Shown: piece by piece, positions 18,885 through 27,551 of the stretch
Numbering within the stretch: the first letter of the stretch is position 1
Layout of the letters: each line of letters starts with the position of its first letter
From: Bacteriovoracaceae bacterium
GTDB taxonomy: Bacteria; Bdellovibrionota; UBA2394
Direction of reading: 5' to 3'
Length of the DNA stretch: 39,484 nt
Assembly (NCBI GenBank): GCA_028287765.1
Contig: JAQBPA010000072.1
Coordinates: 1 to 39,484, forward strand
Notes under the pieces: model-generated
Told to the model about the DNA's origin: nothing
The model's input: the letters and a program-made list of their open reading frames with translations, nothing else
Database searches by the model: none
Position numbers and translations under genes: made by a program

Positions 18885-19130
18885 ATGAAAAAATTTGGAA
18901 ATATTTTTGAAAAATTACCAGCGTCGATTCCAGAAGAGATTTTTGAAACAATTGTTGAATCAAAAACTGTCAAGATAGAGCGAATTATTTCGAAGGGGCA
19001 TGCAACTCCGCAAAGCGATTGGTATGATCAGGATAAAAATGAATGGGTAATGGTCATTAAGGGTGCCGCGCGTCATCGTCAAAATAGATTCAGAACAGGA
19101 ATTAAGAGCATTCATCGCCTAGGCCTTTGA
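18885..19130 (+). pseudogene. Truncated cupin-domain protein
   Basis: MKKFGNIFEKLPASIPEEIFETIVESKTVKIERIISKGHATPQSDWYDQDKNEWVMVIKGAAR resembles a cupin N-terminal half, then unrelated residues and a stop; the HxR/PGD-H half is missing. Confidence 0.65.
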
Positions 19131-19979
19131 TCAGCCCTCTTCGCCTGGTTCTGAGAAATTAATAAACTGAACCTTGGGATTCTTTTTCAGCTCAAAAGTG
19201 ACGATCGCGTGAATGGCTGAAACGGGGCGATCTTTTTTCTTTGCATCATCCTCATGAGGATCTGTCGCTTCTTCAGCGACAAGATAAATTGATTTTTCCA
19301 CCGTGTCGCCACGCACATCTTGCGACAGCAAAAAAGTAGTTGGAGTTTTCTCCTTATATTGCATTCTCATCCACTCGGAAAACGCTCTAGCGGCAGAACT
19401 TGATTTCGGATCGTTTGGATTTCTTGAGTCCTTATTGTCGATATTTTGAAGAGCCTCATAGTAAAGTTGATAAGCCAATTTGGTCGAGCCAACAGCAGTC
19501 CTATTTTTATCATCGTACTCGATCACATCTGACGCGGGATCAGACCAAATGCCTTCATGCCCAGTTTTAATTTCACCCTTGTCATCCACGCGAATGGATC
19601 GAGCGAAGTAACTGGTATTTCCATCGCGATCTTTATAGTTTTGAAAAAATACAAAAAATCGACCTGAACGTTGATCGAACTTGGTTGCTCGCTTGAGACC
19701 GCCAATGTCTGTAAAATTAATCGGTCTCAAGGAAATAAATTCTCCGTTGTAAATGGCGATCGGCGATCCAATAAGTTTACCTTGCTTGCTCATAATTTTT
19801 TGTGATTCGTCTTTGAAAGCCGCTATAAATGCGCTCTCTGCCGCCTTGGTTTCCGATTTGTAATCCAAATTTGGGACGAAATCGTTTGCCGCTTTCTTTT
19901 CCTGAGCAGCCAAAGGTTGCACGGCCATTGTTAAAAAGATCGCGAAGTGAGCTAGGGAATTAAAAAATATATTCTTCAT
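19131..19979 (-). CDS. Hypothetical exported protein
   Basis: Signal peptide FFNSLAHFAIFLTMAVQPLAAQ; 282 aa. Confidence 0.65.
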   Translation of the reverse strand: MKNIFFNSLAHFAIFLTMAVQPLAAQEKKAANDFVPNLDYKSETKAAESAFIAAFKDESQKIMSKQGKLIGSPIAIYNGEFISLRPINFTDIGGLKRATKFDQRSGRFFVFFQNYKDRDGNTSYFARSIRVDDKGEIKTGHEGIWSDPASDVIEYDDKNRTAVGSTKLAYQLYYEALQNIDNKDSRNPNDPKSSSAARAFSEWMRMQYKEKTPTTFLLSQDVRGDTVEKSIYLVAEEATDPHEDDAKKKDRPVSAIHAIVTFELKKNPKVQFINFSEPGEEG

Positions 19980-20007
19980 AAAGGGTCTCCAAGATTGCAG
20001 TTAGCAG

Positions 20008-20829
20008 ATGGCGGCGAAAATTGCCTTCTCTGTACAAGAGATTACGAAGGGATGCAATACGCTGTCGGTTCGTTTCAGCCTCCCTTGCTCCTTGAGGGAT
20101 TTATCGGTATTTAAAGCCATGCTGCGAGTTCTAATTTGGCGACTATGCTTTGAAGTTCTCAGCCTATTAAAGGCTTTTGGCTTAAAGGGAAAAACTTCTT
20201 ACTATTTTGCTTTTGGCGGGAATCTCGATCCAAGTGTCCTAGAGCGCCGGAGAATTAGTGTTGCTTCGCGAGAGATCGCATTACTTTCTGATCACGAGAT
20301 AAAATTCAACCACGAGGTCCCCTTTGAAGGGGTCGGTTTCGCCTCAGTAGAATCGAAAAAAGGATCGGAAGTCCCCGGTATGATTCTTGAGATATCGAAA
20401 ATCGATGAGTGGAGAATGGATTACTTTGAAGGCTGCCTCATTTTCAATAGATATCGCAAGAGTAGAACACAAATCGGCACCAAGAGGGTTTTTTATTATT
20501 TTTCTGGACGGCCTCTTGAGGGATTGAAGCCAACAACGGATTATTTGAAAAAAATCCTCGCAGGTTATCGACTTTTTTTGAACGAAGATTCAACGATCAT
20601 AAAGAAGCTCCTAACAGTTGAGTCAGTTCAAAATATGATAATCAAGCGCCCTCCCAGATTTCTTATCATAAATTATAATTGTCTCGGTTCAAGGTTTCGA
20701 TCGGTTCTGGAATGGTACGACTCGCAATGTATGAAGCTGTTTGTTTTCTTTATTTTTCGACCGTCTGTTTTTCAGAAATGGCTTCCGTTCAGTTTTCCTG
20801 ATGCCGATGCAGAATTGTTAAAGAAATAG
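20008..20829 (+). CDS. Gamma-glutamylcyclotransferase/AIG2-like fold protein (start may be internal, about 20119)
   Basis: TSYYFAFGGNLDPSVLERRRI resembles the GGCT YFAYGSNM motif; EVPGMILEISKIDEWRMDYFEG. Confidence 0.65.
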   Translation: MAAKIAFSVQEITKGCNTLSVRFSLPCSLRDLSVFKAMLRVLIWRLCFEVLSLLKAFGLKGKTSYYFAFGGNLDPSVLERRRISVASREIALLSDHEIKFNHEVPFEGVGFASVESKKGSEVPGMILEISKIDEWRMDYFEGCLIFNRYRKSRTQIGTKRVFYYFSGRPLEGLKPTTDYLKKILAGYRLFLNEDSTIIKKLLTVESVQNMIIKRPPRFLIINYNCLGSRFRSVLEWYDSQCMKLFVFFIFRPSVFQKWLPFSFPDADAELLKK

Positions 20830-20943
20830 CTATTTGGCATCTGTTAGTGATCTCGAAAACTCAAGCGAGGGCAGCACTCGTTGATATTGCATGACCGCCT
20901 TATTTTTCGGGATGCGCGGTAGCGTGCAAGCATGCGATCGCTG

Positions 20944-20968
20944 AGTTCGATCCTGACCAGCTCCACCA
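20944..20968 (+). repeat. Third copy of tRNA-Ala 3' end (copy C, candidate att scar)
   Basis: AGTTCGATCCTGACCAGCTCCACCA identical to 18589-18613; preceded by GCGTG-CAAG-CATGC hairpin and GCGATCGCTG, similar to copy B. Confidence 0.85.
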
Positions 20969-21005
20969 TTTAAACTCACCCGCTCTTTTCAGCGTAAAGT
21001 TGATT

Positions 21006-21224
21006 TCAATGCCTACTCATAGATTTCAATGCCTTCTCATAATCGGCACGTCTCTCGGGTGTTGAAATCATTTGAAAGGCGTGTTGAAGGAGTTCGGATT
21101 TTCTTTTCCGTTCATCAGTACTTTCAATTGAATCCAATTCTTCAGTCCGCTCGTTATAAGCTGTCTGAATTTCGAGCGACGTCGCTTCTCTTGAAACCTT
21201 TAAAATCCCGTATGCATTGATCAT
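21006..21224 (-). CDS. J-domain-like small protein lacking HPD
   Basis: MINAYGILKVSREATSLEIQTAYNERTEELDS...LLQHAFQMISTPERRADYEKAL, J-domain helix pattern without His-Pro-Asp. Confidence 0.6.
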   Translation of the reverse strand: MINAYGILKVSREATSLEIQTAYNERTEELDSIESTDERKRKSELLQHAFQMISTPERRADYEKALKSMSRH

Positions 21225-21538
21225 ATTGCATTCTCCTTATTAAGTAGGTTTAGGTGCTAACGTTTACGATATTACGGATGTGACCCTTTCCGTTACTAGA
21301 AAATGAAATCCGCAAGGTTTTGCTCGAAAGAAGTTTGATATTCCCACCGTTTTTTTGTCAGCTTCGCCTTCCTTTCAAATTATTTTTTCGGTCAGAAGCG
21401 CTGCAGCAATTTCCCAGAACATTGTATTAATTCATTTAATTTTTCATCGATGAATCATTTGCGGTTTTGACTAGATGTTCCAACGCACCGGCCTCAAGAC
21501 GACTTTCTTTCTTACGTTCAGAATAAATATGGGGGTAG

Positions 21539-22915
21539 TTGATGCGGGGTTTAATCGATAGTACAAAAATACTGCTATTTTTTATTTGCCAATTGAGCTT
21601 TCTTATCGCCGCTCCAAATCAGGCTTCGAAAAAGCCTTGGACGGTTCTTGTTTATCTAAATGCTGATAATAATTTAGAAGACGATGGTTACAACGATCTT
21701 CGTGAAATGGAGCGAGTGGGCTCTAGTGAAAAACTGAACGTCGTCGTTCAATTCGCTGGTGTAGTTCCGGCTGGAACCGAGCGAATCTATGTCGAAAAAG
21801 CGACAGGAAGTTATTTAGCTGATCTTCATACCTACCAGTCAAAGAATGTCGAAGTTCTCCCTCCGCTAGATATGGGAGATGCAAAAACCTTTGTAGATTT
21901 TGTGACCTGGGGAATGGATAACTATCCTGCCGATAATTATATGGTGATCATGTGGAATCATGGATCGGGTTGGGACAAAGATGCGGAGTCATCTTTGATT
22001 AAAGGGATTTCGTATGATGATTCCACCGGCAATCATATTACGACCAATCAACTTGCAGATGCGCTCGATCAAATTACTTCCGTCTCCGGCAATCGAATTA
22101 ATGTGCTTGCGATGGATGCTTGTCTGATGAGTATGTACGAAGTCGCCGATTCTCTTGCGGGAATGACGGACTATTTGGTTGCCTCAGAAGAAACGATTCC
22201 CGGAAATGGTTATCCTTACGACGATCTTCTCAAAATTTTTGTCGATAACGATGTCGTGACCTCGGAAGCTCTCGCGCGACATTTAGTGAACGTTTATGGA
22301 AAAAGTTATGAAGTCGGAGGGTCGCAAAATCATTCGAATAGTTCAGATGAATTTCACTCTGCACCTCAGGTTACTTTGGCTGCGATCAATCTTTCTCGCT
22401 TGGAACTTGTGAAACGTCGGCTCGGTCGATGGATTAATGCACTGAAAACAAATCAAGTTTCTAATGAAGTCTTACTAAAGGCCGTAAAAAAAACCACGAC
22501 TTACGAAGACTCGAGATATAAAGATCTCGGTGATTTCGTAAAACATATTCTAGAAGCCACGACTCAAAGTGACCCGGCGGGAGGTCAGCCGGAGAGATCT
22601 TCTGGCGGTTTAGTGGGAGCAAGTTTGTCTTTATTAAAGTCCGTTCAAGAAGCCGTGATCGCAAATTATAATAGTCCGAGATTTGTAAGATCGACCGGGA
22701 TTTCAATTTATATTCCATATGAATACGGATCGAGTTCTTGGAATGATAAATACAGTACTAAAAAGAAAGAATATTTAAAACTTAAGTGGGCAAAGACAAC
22801 CGATTGGGCGAGCTTTTTAGATGGCCTTTTCCCGATGCCAGTTACTACAGCCTTCGGAAGCACAAATGCTGGCGATGTTCCCCCAGTATTTCATATTCCA
22901 TATGATCTCGAGTGA
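21539..22915 (+). CDS. Clostripain-family (C11) cysteine peptidase, exported
   Basis: WTVLVYLNADNNLE, MVIMWNHGSGWD (His), INVLAMDACLMSMYEVA (Cys), ASEETIPGNGYPYD; N-terminal signal. Confidence 0.9.
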   Translation: MMRGLIDSTKILLFFICQLSFLIAAPNQASKKPWTVLVYLNADNNLEDDGYNDLREMERVGSSEKLNVVVQFAGVVPAGTERIYVEKATGSYLADLHTYQSKNVEVLPPLDMGDAKTFVDFVTWGMDNYPADNYMVIMWNHGSGWDKDAESSLIKGISYDDSTGNHITTNQLADALDQITSVSGNRINVLAMDACLMSMYEVADSLAGMTDYLVASEETIPGNGYPYDDLLKIFVDNDVVTSEALARHLVNVYGKSYEVGGSQNHSNSSDEFHSAPQVTLAAINLSRLELVKRRLGRWINALKTNQVSNEVLLKAVKKTTTYEDSRYKDLGDFVKHILEATTQSDPAGGQPERSSGGLVGASLSLLKSVQEAVIANYNSPRFVRSTGISIYIPYEYGSSSWNDKYSTKKKEYLKLKWAKTTDWASFLDGLFPMPVTTAFGSTNAGDVPPVFHIPYDLE

Positions 22916-22943
22916 TCCCGCCATTTTCTAGAGCGTAAAATTA

Positions 22944-22972
22944 AAAACCCCGGTGGGATCCACCGGGGTTTT
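22944..22972. terminator. Strong rho-independent, potentially bidirectional terminator
   Basis: AAAACCCCGGTGG-GAT-CCACCGGGGTTTT (13-bp perfect stem, 3-nt loop) followed by CTTTTT. Confidence 0.9.
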
Positions 22973-23194
22973 CTTTTTCAATTTTCTGAGCGACCTTTGG
23001 GAGGGGATAAAGGGTTTTAAGGGTCGGCCGCTCAAAAAAACTTAATAAATTATGATCTATTAATAATCCCAAAATCGCCGATTGCAAGATAAAAACTTAC
23101 GACCTTTGTTAGAGAAAAAAAAATGTAAAAATTACATACTTTTATGACGATCGTCTCACAAATTTGGGTAAAAAATACCCGGTTTTTGCTTTTT

Positions 23195-24580
23195 TTAAAT
23201 ACTTGATTTGTATTTCGCAAGTTTGTTGTGAAGAGTCTTCAGACTTATGTCGAGAAGCTTTGCTGCTTTGGTTTTATTTCCATCGACATAACTTAATGTA
23301 TGAAAAAGAAATTCTTTTTCTACGTCTTCCATGGTTTGCCCCAATCGAAACTGAACCGTCGGAGCTTTATGAGCTTTTGAAGTGAGAGTTTCTGGCAAGT
23401 CCTCAACATCGAGCGAATCGCTTTTAGAAACAACGACAGCTCTCTCGATTACGTTTTTTAATTCTCTTACGTTTCCAGACCATGAATAAGTTTTCAGGAG
23501 GTGCATGGCTTCTCGGGAAATGCCTTTAACGGCTTTGTCGTTTTTTAAATTAAATTCTTCTAAGAAAGTATGGGCGAGAAGGGGAATGTCTTCCGCTCTT
23601 TCTCTGAGCGCAGGAATCTTGATACTAAAAACATTTAATCGGTCGAGAAGGTCCGCTCTAAAGGCCCCTTCTTCAACGGCCTCATCCAGATTTCTACTTG
23701 TGGCGACGATCACGCGAGCATCGACTTGAATTTCTTTTTTTCCGCCAAGTCTTCGAAGACTTCCCGTCTCAAGGACGCCGAGAAGCTTTATTTGAAGTTC
23801 AGGGGAGAGCTCATTAATTTCATCTAAAAAAACAGTTCCCCCGTCAGCTAATTCGAAACACCCGGCTTCTTGAGTTTTAAAACCTAAGGTTACGTCCTTG
23901 TCGTGACCAAAAAGTTCTCTTTCGAGAAGTGATTTGGCAACGACGCTACAGTTGATGGCGATATAAGGTTTATCTTTTCTTTTTGACCCGAGATAGACAG
24001 CCTTTGCGACGAGTTCTTTTCCGGTTCCACTTTCGCCGGTGATTAAAACAGAGGCAGTTGTAGGCGCGATCACTTGGATTTGTTTAAAGACGGCTTTCAT
24101 CTTCGGAGTGGAGCCGTTTAATTTTCCGAAAGTTCCAAGCTTCCTAACTTTGTCTCGAAGAAGCCCCATTTCTTTTTCGAGAGCAGATCGATTGGCAATT
24201 TTTTCTAGAAGAATTTTTAGACGGACCACGTCGAGAGGTTTGGTTAAAAAGTCATAAGCCCCGTTTTTGATGGCTTCTACTGCCGTATTAATATTTCCGT
24301 GAGCAGACAGGATGATGAAGGTGGTTAAATTTAAAAAACCTTCTTCGCGGAGTATATTGAGAAGTGCGAGCCCGTCCATCTCCGGCATAACGAGGTCAGA
24401 TAAAATAATGGCGGGTTGAAATTTTTTTACGGCTTCAAATCCCAAGCGTCCGTTTTCTGCAACCGCAACTTCGAACTCCCAACCTTCGAGAAGATCTTTT
24501 AGGCCTTCACGTGCGTTGGCTTCGTCGTCGATTACAAGAATTCTTATTTTTGCTTTAGAAACCAAATTATGTTCCTCCAT
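23195..24580 (-). CDS. NtrC-family response regulator (REC-AAA+-Fis HTH) with degenerate GAFTGA
   Basis: ILVIDDEANAREGL, GESGTGKELVAKAVY, GGTVFLDEINEL, RADLLDRLNVFSIKIPALRER, Fis-type C-term; GAFTGA position reads DVTLGF. Confidence 0.92.
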   Translation of the reverse strand: MEEHNLVSKAKIRILVIDDEANAREGLKDLLEGWEFEVAVAENGRLGFEAVKKFQPAIILSDLVMPEMDGLALLNILREEGFLNLTTFIILSAHGNINTAVEAIKNGAYDFLTKPLDVVRLKILLEKIANRSALEKEMGLLRDKVRKLGTFGKLNGSTPKMKAVFKQIQVIAPTTASVLITGESGTGKELVAKAVYLGSKRKDKPYIAINCSVVAKSLLERELFGHDKDVTLGFKTQEAGCFELADGGTVFLDEINELSPELQIKLLGVLETGSLRRLGGKKEIQVDARVIVATSRNLDEAVEEGAFRADLLDRLNVFSIKIPALRERAEDIPLLAHTFLEEFNLKNDKAVKGISREAMHLLKTYSWSGNVRELKNVIERAVVVSKSDSLDVEDLPETLTSKAHKAPTVQFRLGQTMEDVEKEFLFHTLSYVDGNKTKAAKLLDISLKTLHNKLAKYKSSI

Positions 24581-25284
24581 TCGCTACAAGCGGAAAAATC
24601 AGGGTGAACTCGGTGCCCTTTCCAAGTTCACTTTTTACTTCAACATTTCCGTTATGCTCCTGAACGACGCGCTGAACAATCGAAAGTCCAAGTCCGCTGC
24701 CCTTTGCCTTCGTCGTAAAATAGGGAGTAAAAATTTTAGAGAGGAGTTCTTTTTCAATTCCAACTCCGCTATCTCGAACGATAATTTTTGCGTTTTTATG
24801 GTCATCTATGGATTGAATTAAAATAGTGCCCCCATTAGGTAAGCTTTGCATCGAATTTAAAAGCAGATTGAGGAGCGCTTGCTTAATTTGATCCGGACTT
24901 CCTAAAATGGCTGGAGAAACTTTGGCGAGGTCTAGCTGAAGATCTATTGTTTTGTGGGCCATTTCATTTTGAATAAAATCCCGAATTTCTTGGATAAGAG
25001 GATTAAGTTTAAATTTTATTTTGGTCGAAGTGGAGGGGTGTGCAAAATCAAGAAAACCCTTAATGACTTTATCAAGTCGTCGGATCTCAACCTCGATCAC
25101 TTCGACGTACTTTTTGGCCCTTTCGGCGGCCGTGCTTTGGCTTCCCTGTGTGAGCTCCAAGATCGAGTTTTTAAGAACTTCCATATTAATAATGATGGAG
25201 TTCATGGGGTTTTTGATCTCATGGGCGAGAATTGAGGAGAGTTCCCCCACGGTGATCATTCTATCTCTGTCTTGTGCGTCCATT
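24567..25284 (-). CDS. Histidine kinase (HisKA-HATPase) without an obvious sensor domain; ORF extends to 25370, start uncertain
   Basis: GELSSILAHEIKNPMNSI H-box, NLLLNSMQSLPNGG N-box, GVGIEKELLSKIFTPYFTTKAKGSGLGLSIVQRVV. Confidence 0.88.
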
Positions 25285-25323
25285 TCTTGCCTCGGCTTCT
25301 TTCGAATGCTTATATCTAACTTG

Positions 25324-26388
25324 ATGACTTCGAGCTTTAAATTTTTAGGTTTCTCATTTGTGGCAATCATTTTAACAGGTTGTGCTTCTCAAAACGCCAA
25401 CCGTTTATACTTTGAAGCGGATGAGGCGCTTAAAAAAGCCATGACAAAAGTTGGAGTGAACGATCCTGGAGCATCGGCAGCCTTTGATTCTTTGGCCAAG
25501 GGAAAAACCGAAATGATGAACGCTCATTATGATTTGGCTATTCATTTGTTTAGAGAGTCGGCGAAACAGAGCCGTGAGATCATTGGCGGAAATCCACAAA
25601 CTCCGCCCGCTTCTCTCCCTCCTCCCGCGCCGCCACCCGTTAAGCCAGTTCAGACCCCGACAATTGCAGAGACGCCAAAGGTGGTTGAAAATTCACCCCC
25701 ACCACCGCCAGCAAAACCCCATGTCGAAGTGGCGGCCAAAAAACCAAACGAGTCGAAACCAGAGCCGAAGCGTTCACTCCCCCGAGAAGCTCTTGCGAAA
25801 TATTTGGCTGGAAAACGAGCCAACTCCGAAAAGCAGAAAGCTGCGGTCGTGAAAGAAAAGGCTTCCCCCGATTCTCCTGAAAAAGAAAAAGCACCTCAGA
25901 ACGAAGTCCAAAAAGAAATGACACAAAATCAGACGGCGTCAGAAAATGTCACCATCGTTGCACCCGCAGCACCTACCATAAAGCCTCCGCCAAAACCGAA
26001 AGATGATCCAGCATTGACCATTGAAGAGGGGCTTACGGATTCAGCAGAAGCTTCCACTGATAAGACTGGCAAATCTAAAAACCTGGCGGGCATTCGAAGA
26101 AAAATTCCGGGTACGATCCCTTTTATTGTAGATGATCCTTCCATTTTGACCGATGCGATGACGAGCCTCAATCAGACCGGCAAATTTTTACTTGAAAATC
26201 CGAGTACGACGATCGTTCTCCAGGGGCAGCTCGCGCCCAATGAAGCCAAGGGACTTGCAGATGCTCGCTTTGAATCGATTAAGGCCTATCTCGTAGGAAA
26301 GGGAGTTCCTGAAGATCAAGTTCAGTTAGACGATGAACGAAAGCGTGGTAAGAATCCTGAATTCCAAATGTTTGTCATTGAGCATTAA
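25324..26388 (+). CDS. Proline-rich lipoprotein with OmpA-like C-terminal region
   Basis: ATG at 25324 gives MTSSFKFLGFSFVAIILTGCASQN (lipobox LTGC); Pro/Lys/Ala-rich linker; IPFIVDDPSILTDAMTSLNQTGKFLLENPSTTIVLQGQ. Confidence 0.75.
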   Translation: MTSSFKFLGFSFVAIILTGCASQNANRLYFEADEALKKAMTKVGVNDPGASAAFDSLAKGKTEMMNAHYDLAIHLFRESAKQSREIIGGNPQTPPASLPPPAPPPVKPVQTPTIAETPKVVENSPPPPPAKPHVEVAAKKPNESKPEPKRSLPREALAKYLAGKRANSEKQKAAVVKEKASPDSPEKEKAPQNEVQKEMTQNQTASENVTIVAPAAPTIKPPPKPKDDPALTIEEGLTDSAEASTDKTGKSKNLAGIRRKIPGTIPFIVDDPSILTDAMTSLNQTGKFLLENPSTTIVLQGQLAPNEAKGLADARFESIKAYLVGKGVPEDQVQLDDERKRGKNPEFQMFVIEH

Positions 26389-26390
26389 TC

Positions 26391-26675
26391 GTGAAACCCG
26401 TTGAAATAAAAAAACAAGAGAAGGGTCTCGAGATTTCTTGGAGTGATCATCAGAAGACCTTTGCAAATTTTGGATCGGTCAGAAAATCTTGTACGTGCGC
26501 TGTCTGTAAAGAAATAAAAGTTCCACTGAATGACACCATGCCGTTTTATGAAAGATCGATCACACTTCAAAAAATGGAACTTGTAGGAAATTACGCGATC
26601 GAAATTCTTTGGGGAGACGGACATCGAAGTATTGTCTCCTTTGATCGGCTGCGAGCTAGCACGATTGAAAACTGA
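26391..26675 (+). CDS. DUF971 family protein (gamma-butyrobetaine hydroxylase N-terminal-like)
   Basis: MKPVEIKKQEKGLEISWSDHQKTFANFGSVRKSCTCAVC...YAIEILWGDGHRSIVSFDRLR. Confidence 0.75.
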   Translation: MKPVEIKKQEKGLEISWSDHQKTFANFGSVRKSCTCAVCKEIKVPLNDTMPFYERSITLQKMELVGNYAIEILWGDGHRSIVSFDRLRASTIEN

Positions 26676-26931
26676 AGAGCTTACAAAACCACTCGGTTTA
26701 GAAGAAAAACATTTTAATCGAAGGTCTATTGATATTCCGATTATTGATACGTCACTCTATACGACGCTTGGACGAAAATTATTTGAGCTCTACCAAAAAC
26801 ATCAGATTTCTCCCGAAGACCAGCGCGAATTCGAGCGCCTTAGTTTTCTTCTCCTTTCATTTACGATCTCCCGCGATCAGAAACCCAAATCATTTTGGGC
26901 GAAATTTCGTGGGCTCTGGTGTTCAAAATGA
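26632..26931 (+). CDS. Hypothetical small protein (true start probably downstream of 26632)
   Basis: 99 aa ORF overlapping DUF971 stop and methyltransferase start; operon-like spacing. Confidence 0.5.
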   Translation: MSPLIGCELARLKTEELTKPLGLEEKHFNRRSIDIPIIDTSLYTTLGRKLFELYQKHQISPEDQREFERLSFLLLSFTISRDQKPKSFWAKFRGLWCSK

Positions 26932-27542
26932 AAGCTAAATCTGTTCATAAAGAAAATTCAAAAGCCTGGTGGGATGAAAAATACACATCCAGCGGAAATT
27001 CTTTTTTTTACGATAAAGCTCCCTCAAATTTTTTGCTGCAAAACATCGAACTGATTCCTAAAGGTGCGAAAATTTTGGATGTGGCTTGTGGAGAAGGTAG
27101 AAATGCGGTTGCGCTCGCTTCGATGGGCCACAAAGTCACAGCGATTGATTTTTCGGCCGTGGCACTTGAGCGAGCCAAATCGCTGGCGAGAGAGTCGGGT
27201 GTAGAGGTGACCTTTAAATCCACCGACCTGGATATGTATCTTCCTGAACTGATGGCGTTTGACGTTATTTTGTCGGTAGACTTTAAGCCTGCGAAGACTT
27301 TTATTTCAAATGTCTCCCGCGGTCTCGCTCAACATGGATTTTTTTTAATGGAGGCTTTTTTAATGGCTGGAGCCAAAGCTTACGATTCGATTGAGGCATT
27401 TGAATGTTTTACTCCGAACGAGCTTATCCGCCAGTTTGTACCGTCGCAGGCGAGTTTTAAGATCTTAAATTATTCAGAGCTCGGCCCGGCTAAATGGGGA
27501 GAGAAGGTTTTTTTGGTGGCGCAGAAAGCGCAACTTTTCTAA
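26928..27542 (+). CDS. Class I SAM-dependent methyltransferase (TehB-like)
   Basis: AKILDVACGEGRNAVALASMGHKVTAIDFSAVALERAKSLA. Confidence 0.88.
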   Translation: MKAKSVHKENSKAWWDEKYTSSGNSFFYDKAPSNFLLQNIELIPKGAKILDVACGEGRNAVALASMGHKVTAIDFSAVALERAKSLARESGVEVTFKSTDLDMYLPELMAFDVILSVDFKPAKTFISNVSRGLAQHGFFLMEAFLMAGAKAYDSIEAFECFTPNELIRQFVPSQASFKILNYSELGPAKWGEKVFLVAQKAQLF

Positions 27543-27551
27543 AGGTGATGT

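Noticed and set aside
23160-23194. GGGTA-AAAAA-TACCC followed by T-rich stretch as terminator of the NtrC-like gene
   Set aside because: The T-rich tract lies on the plus strand, whereas the gene runs on the minus strand; weak 5-bp stem.
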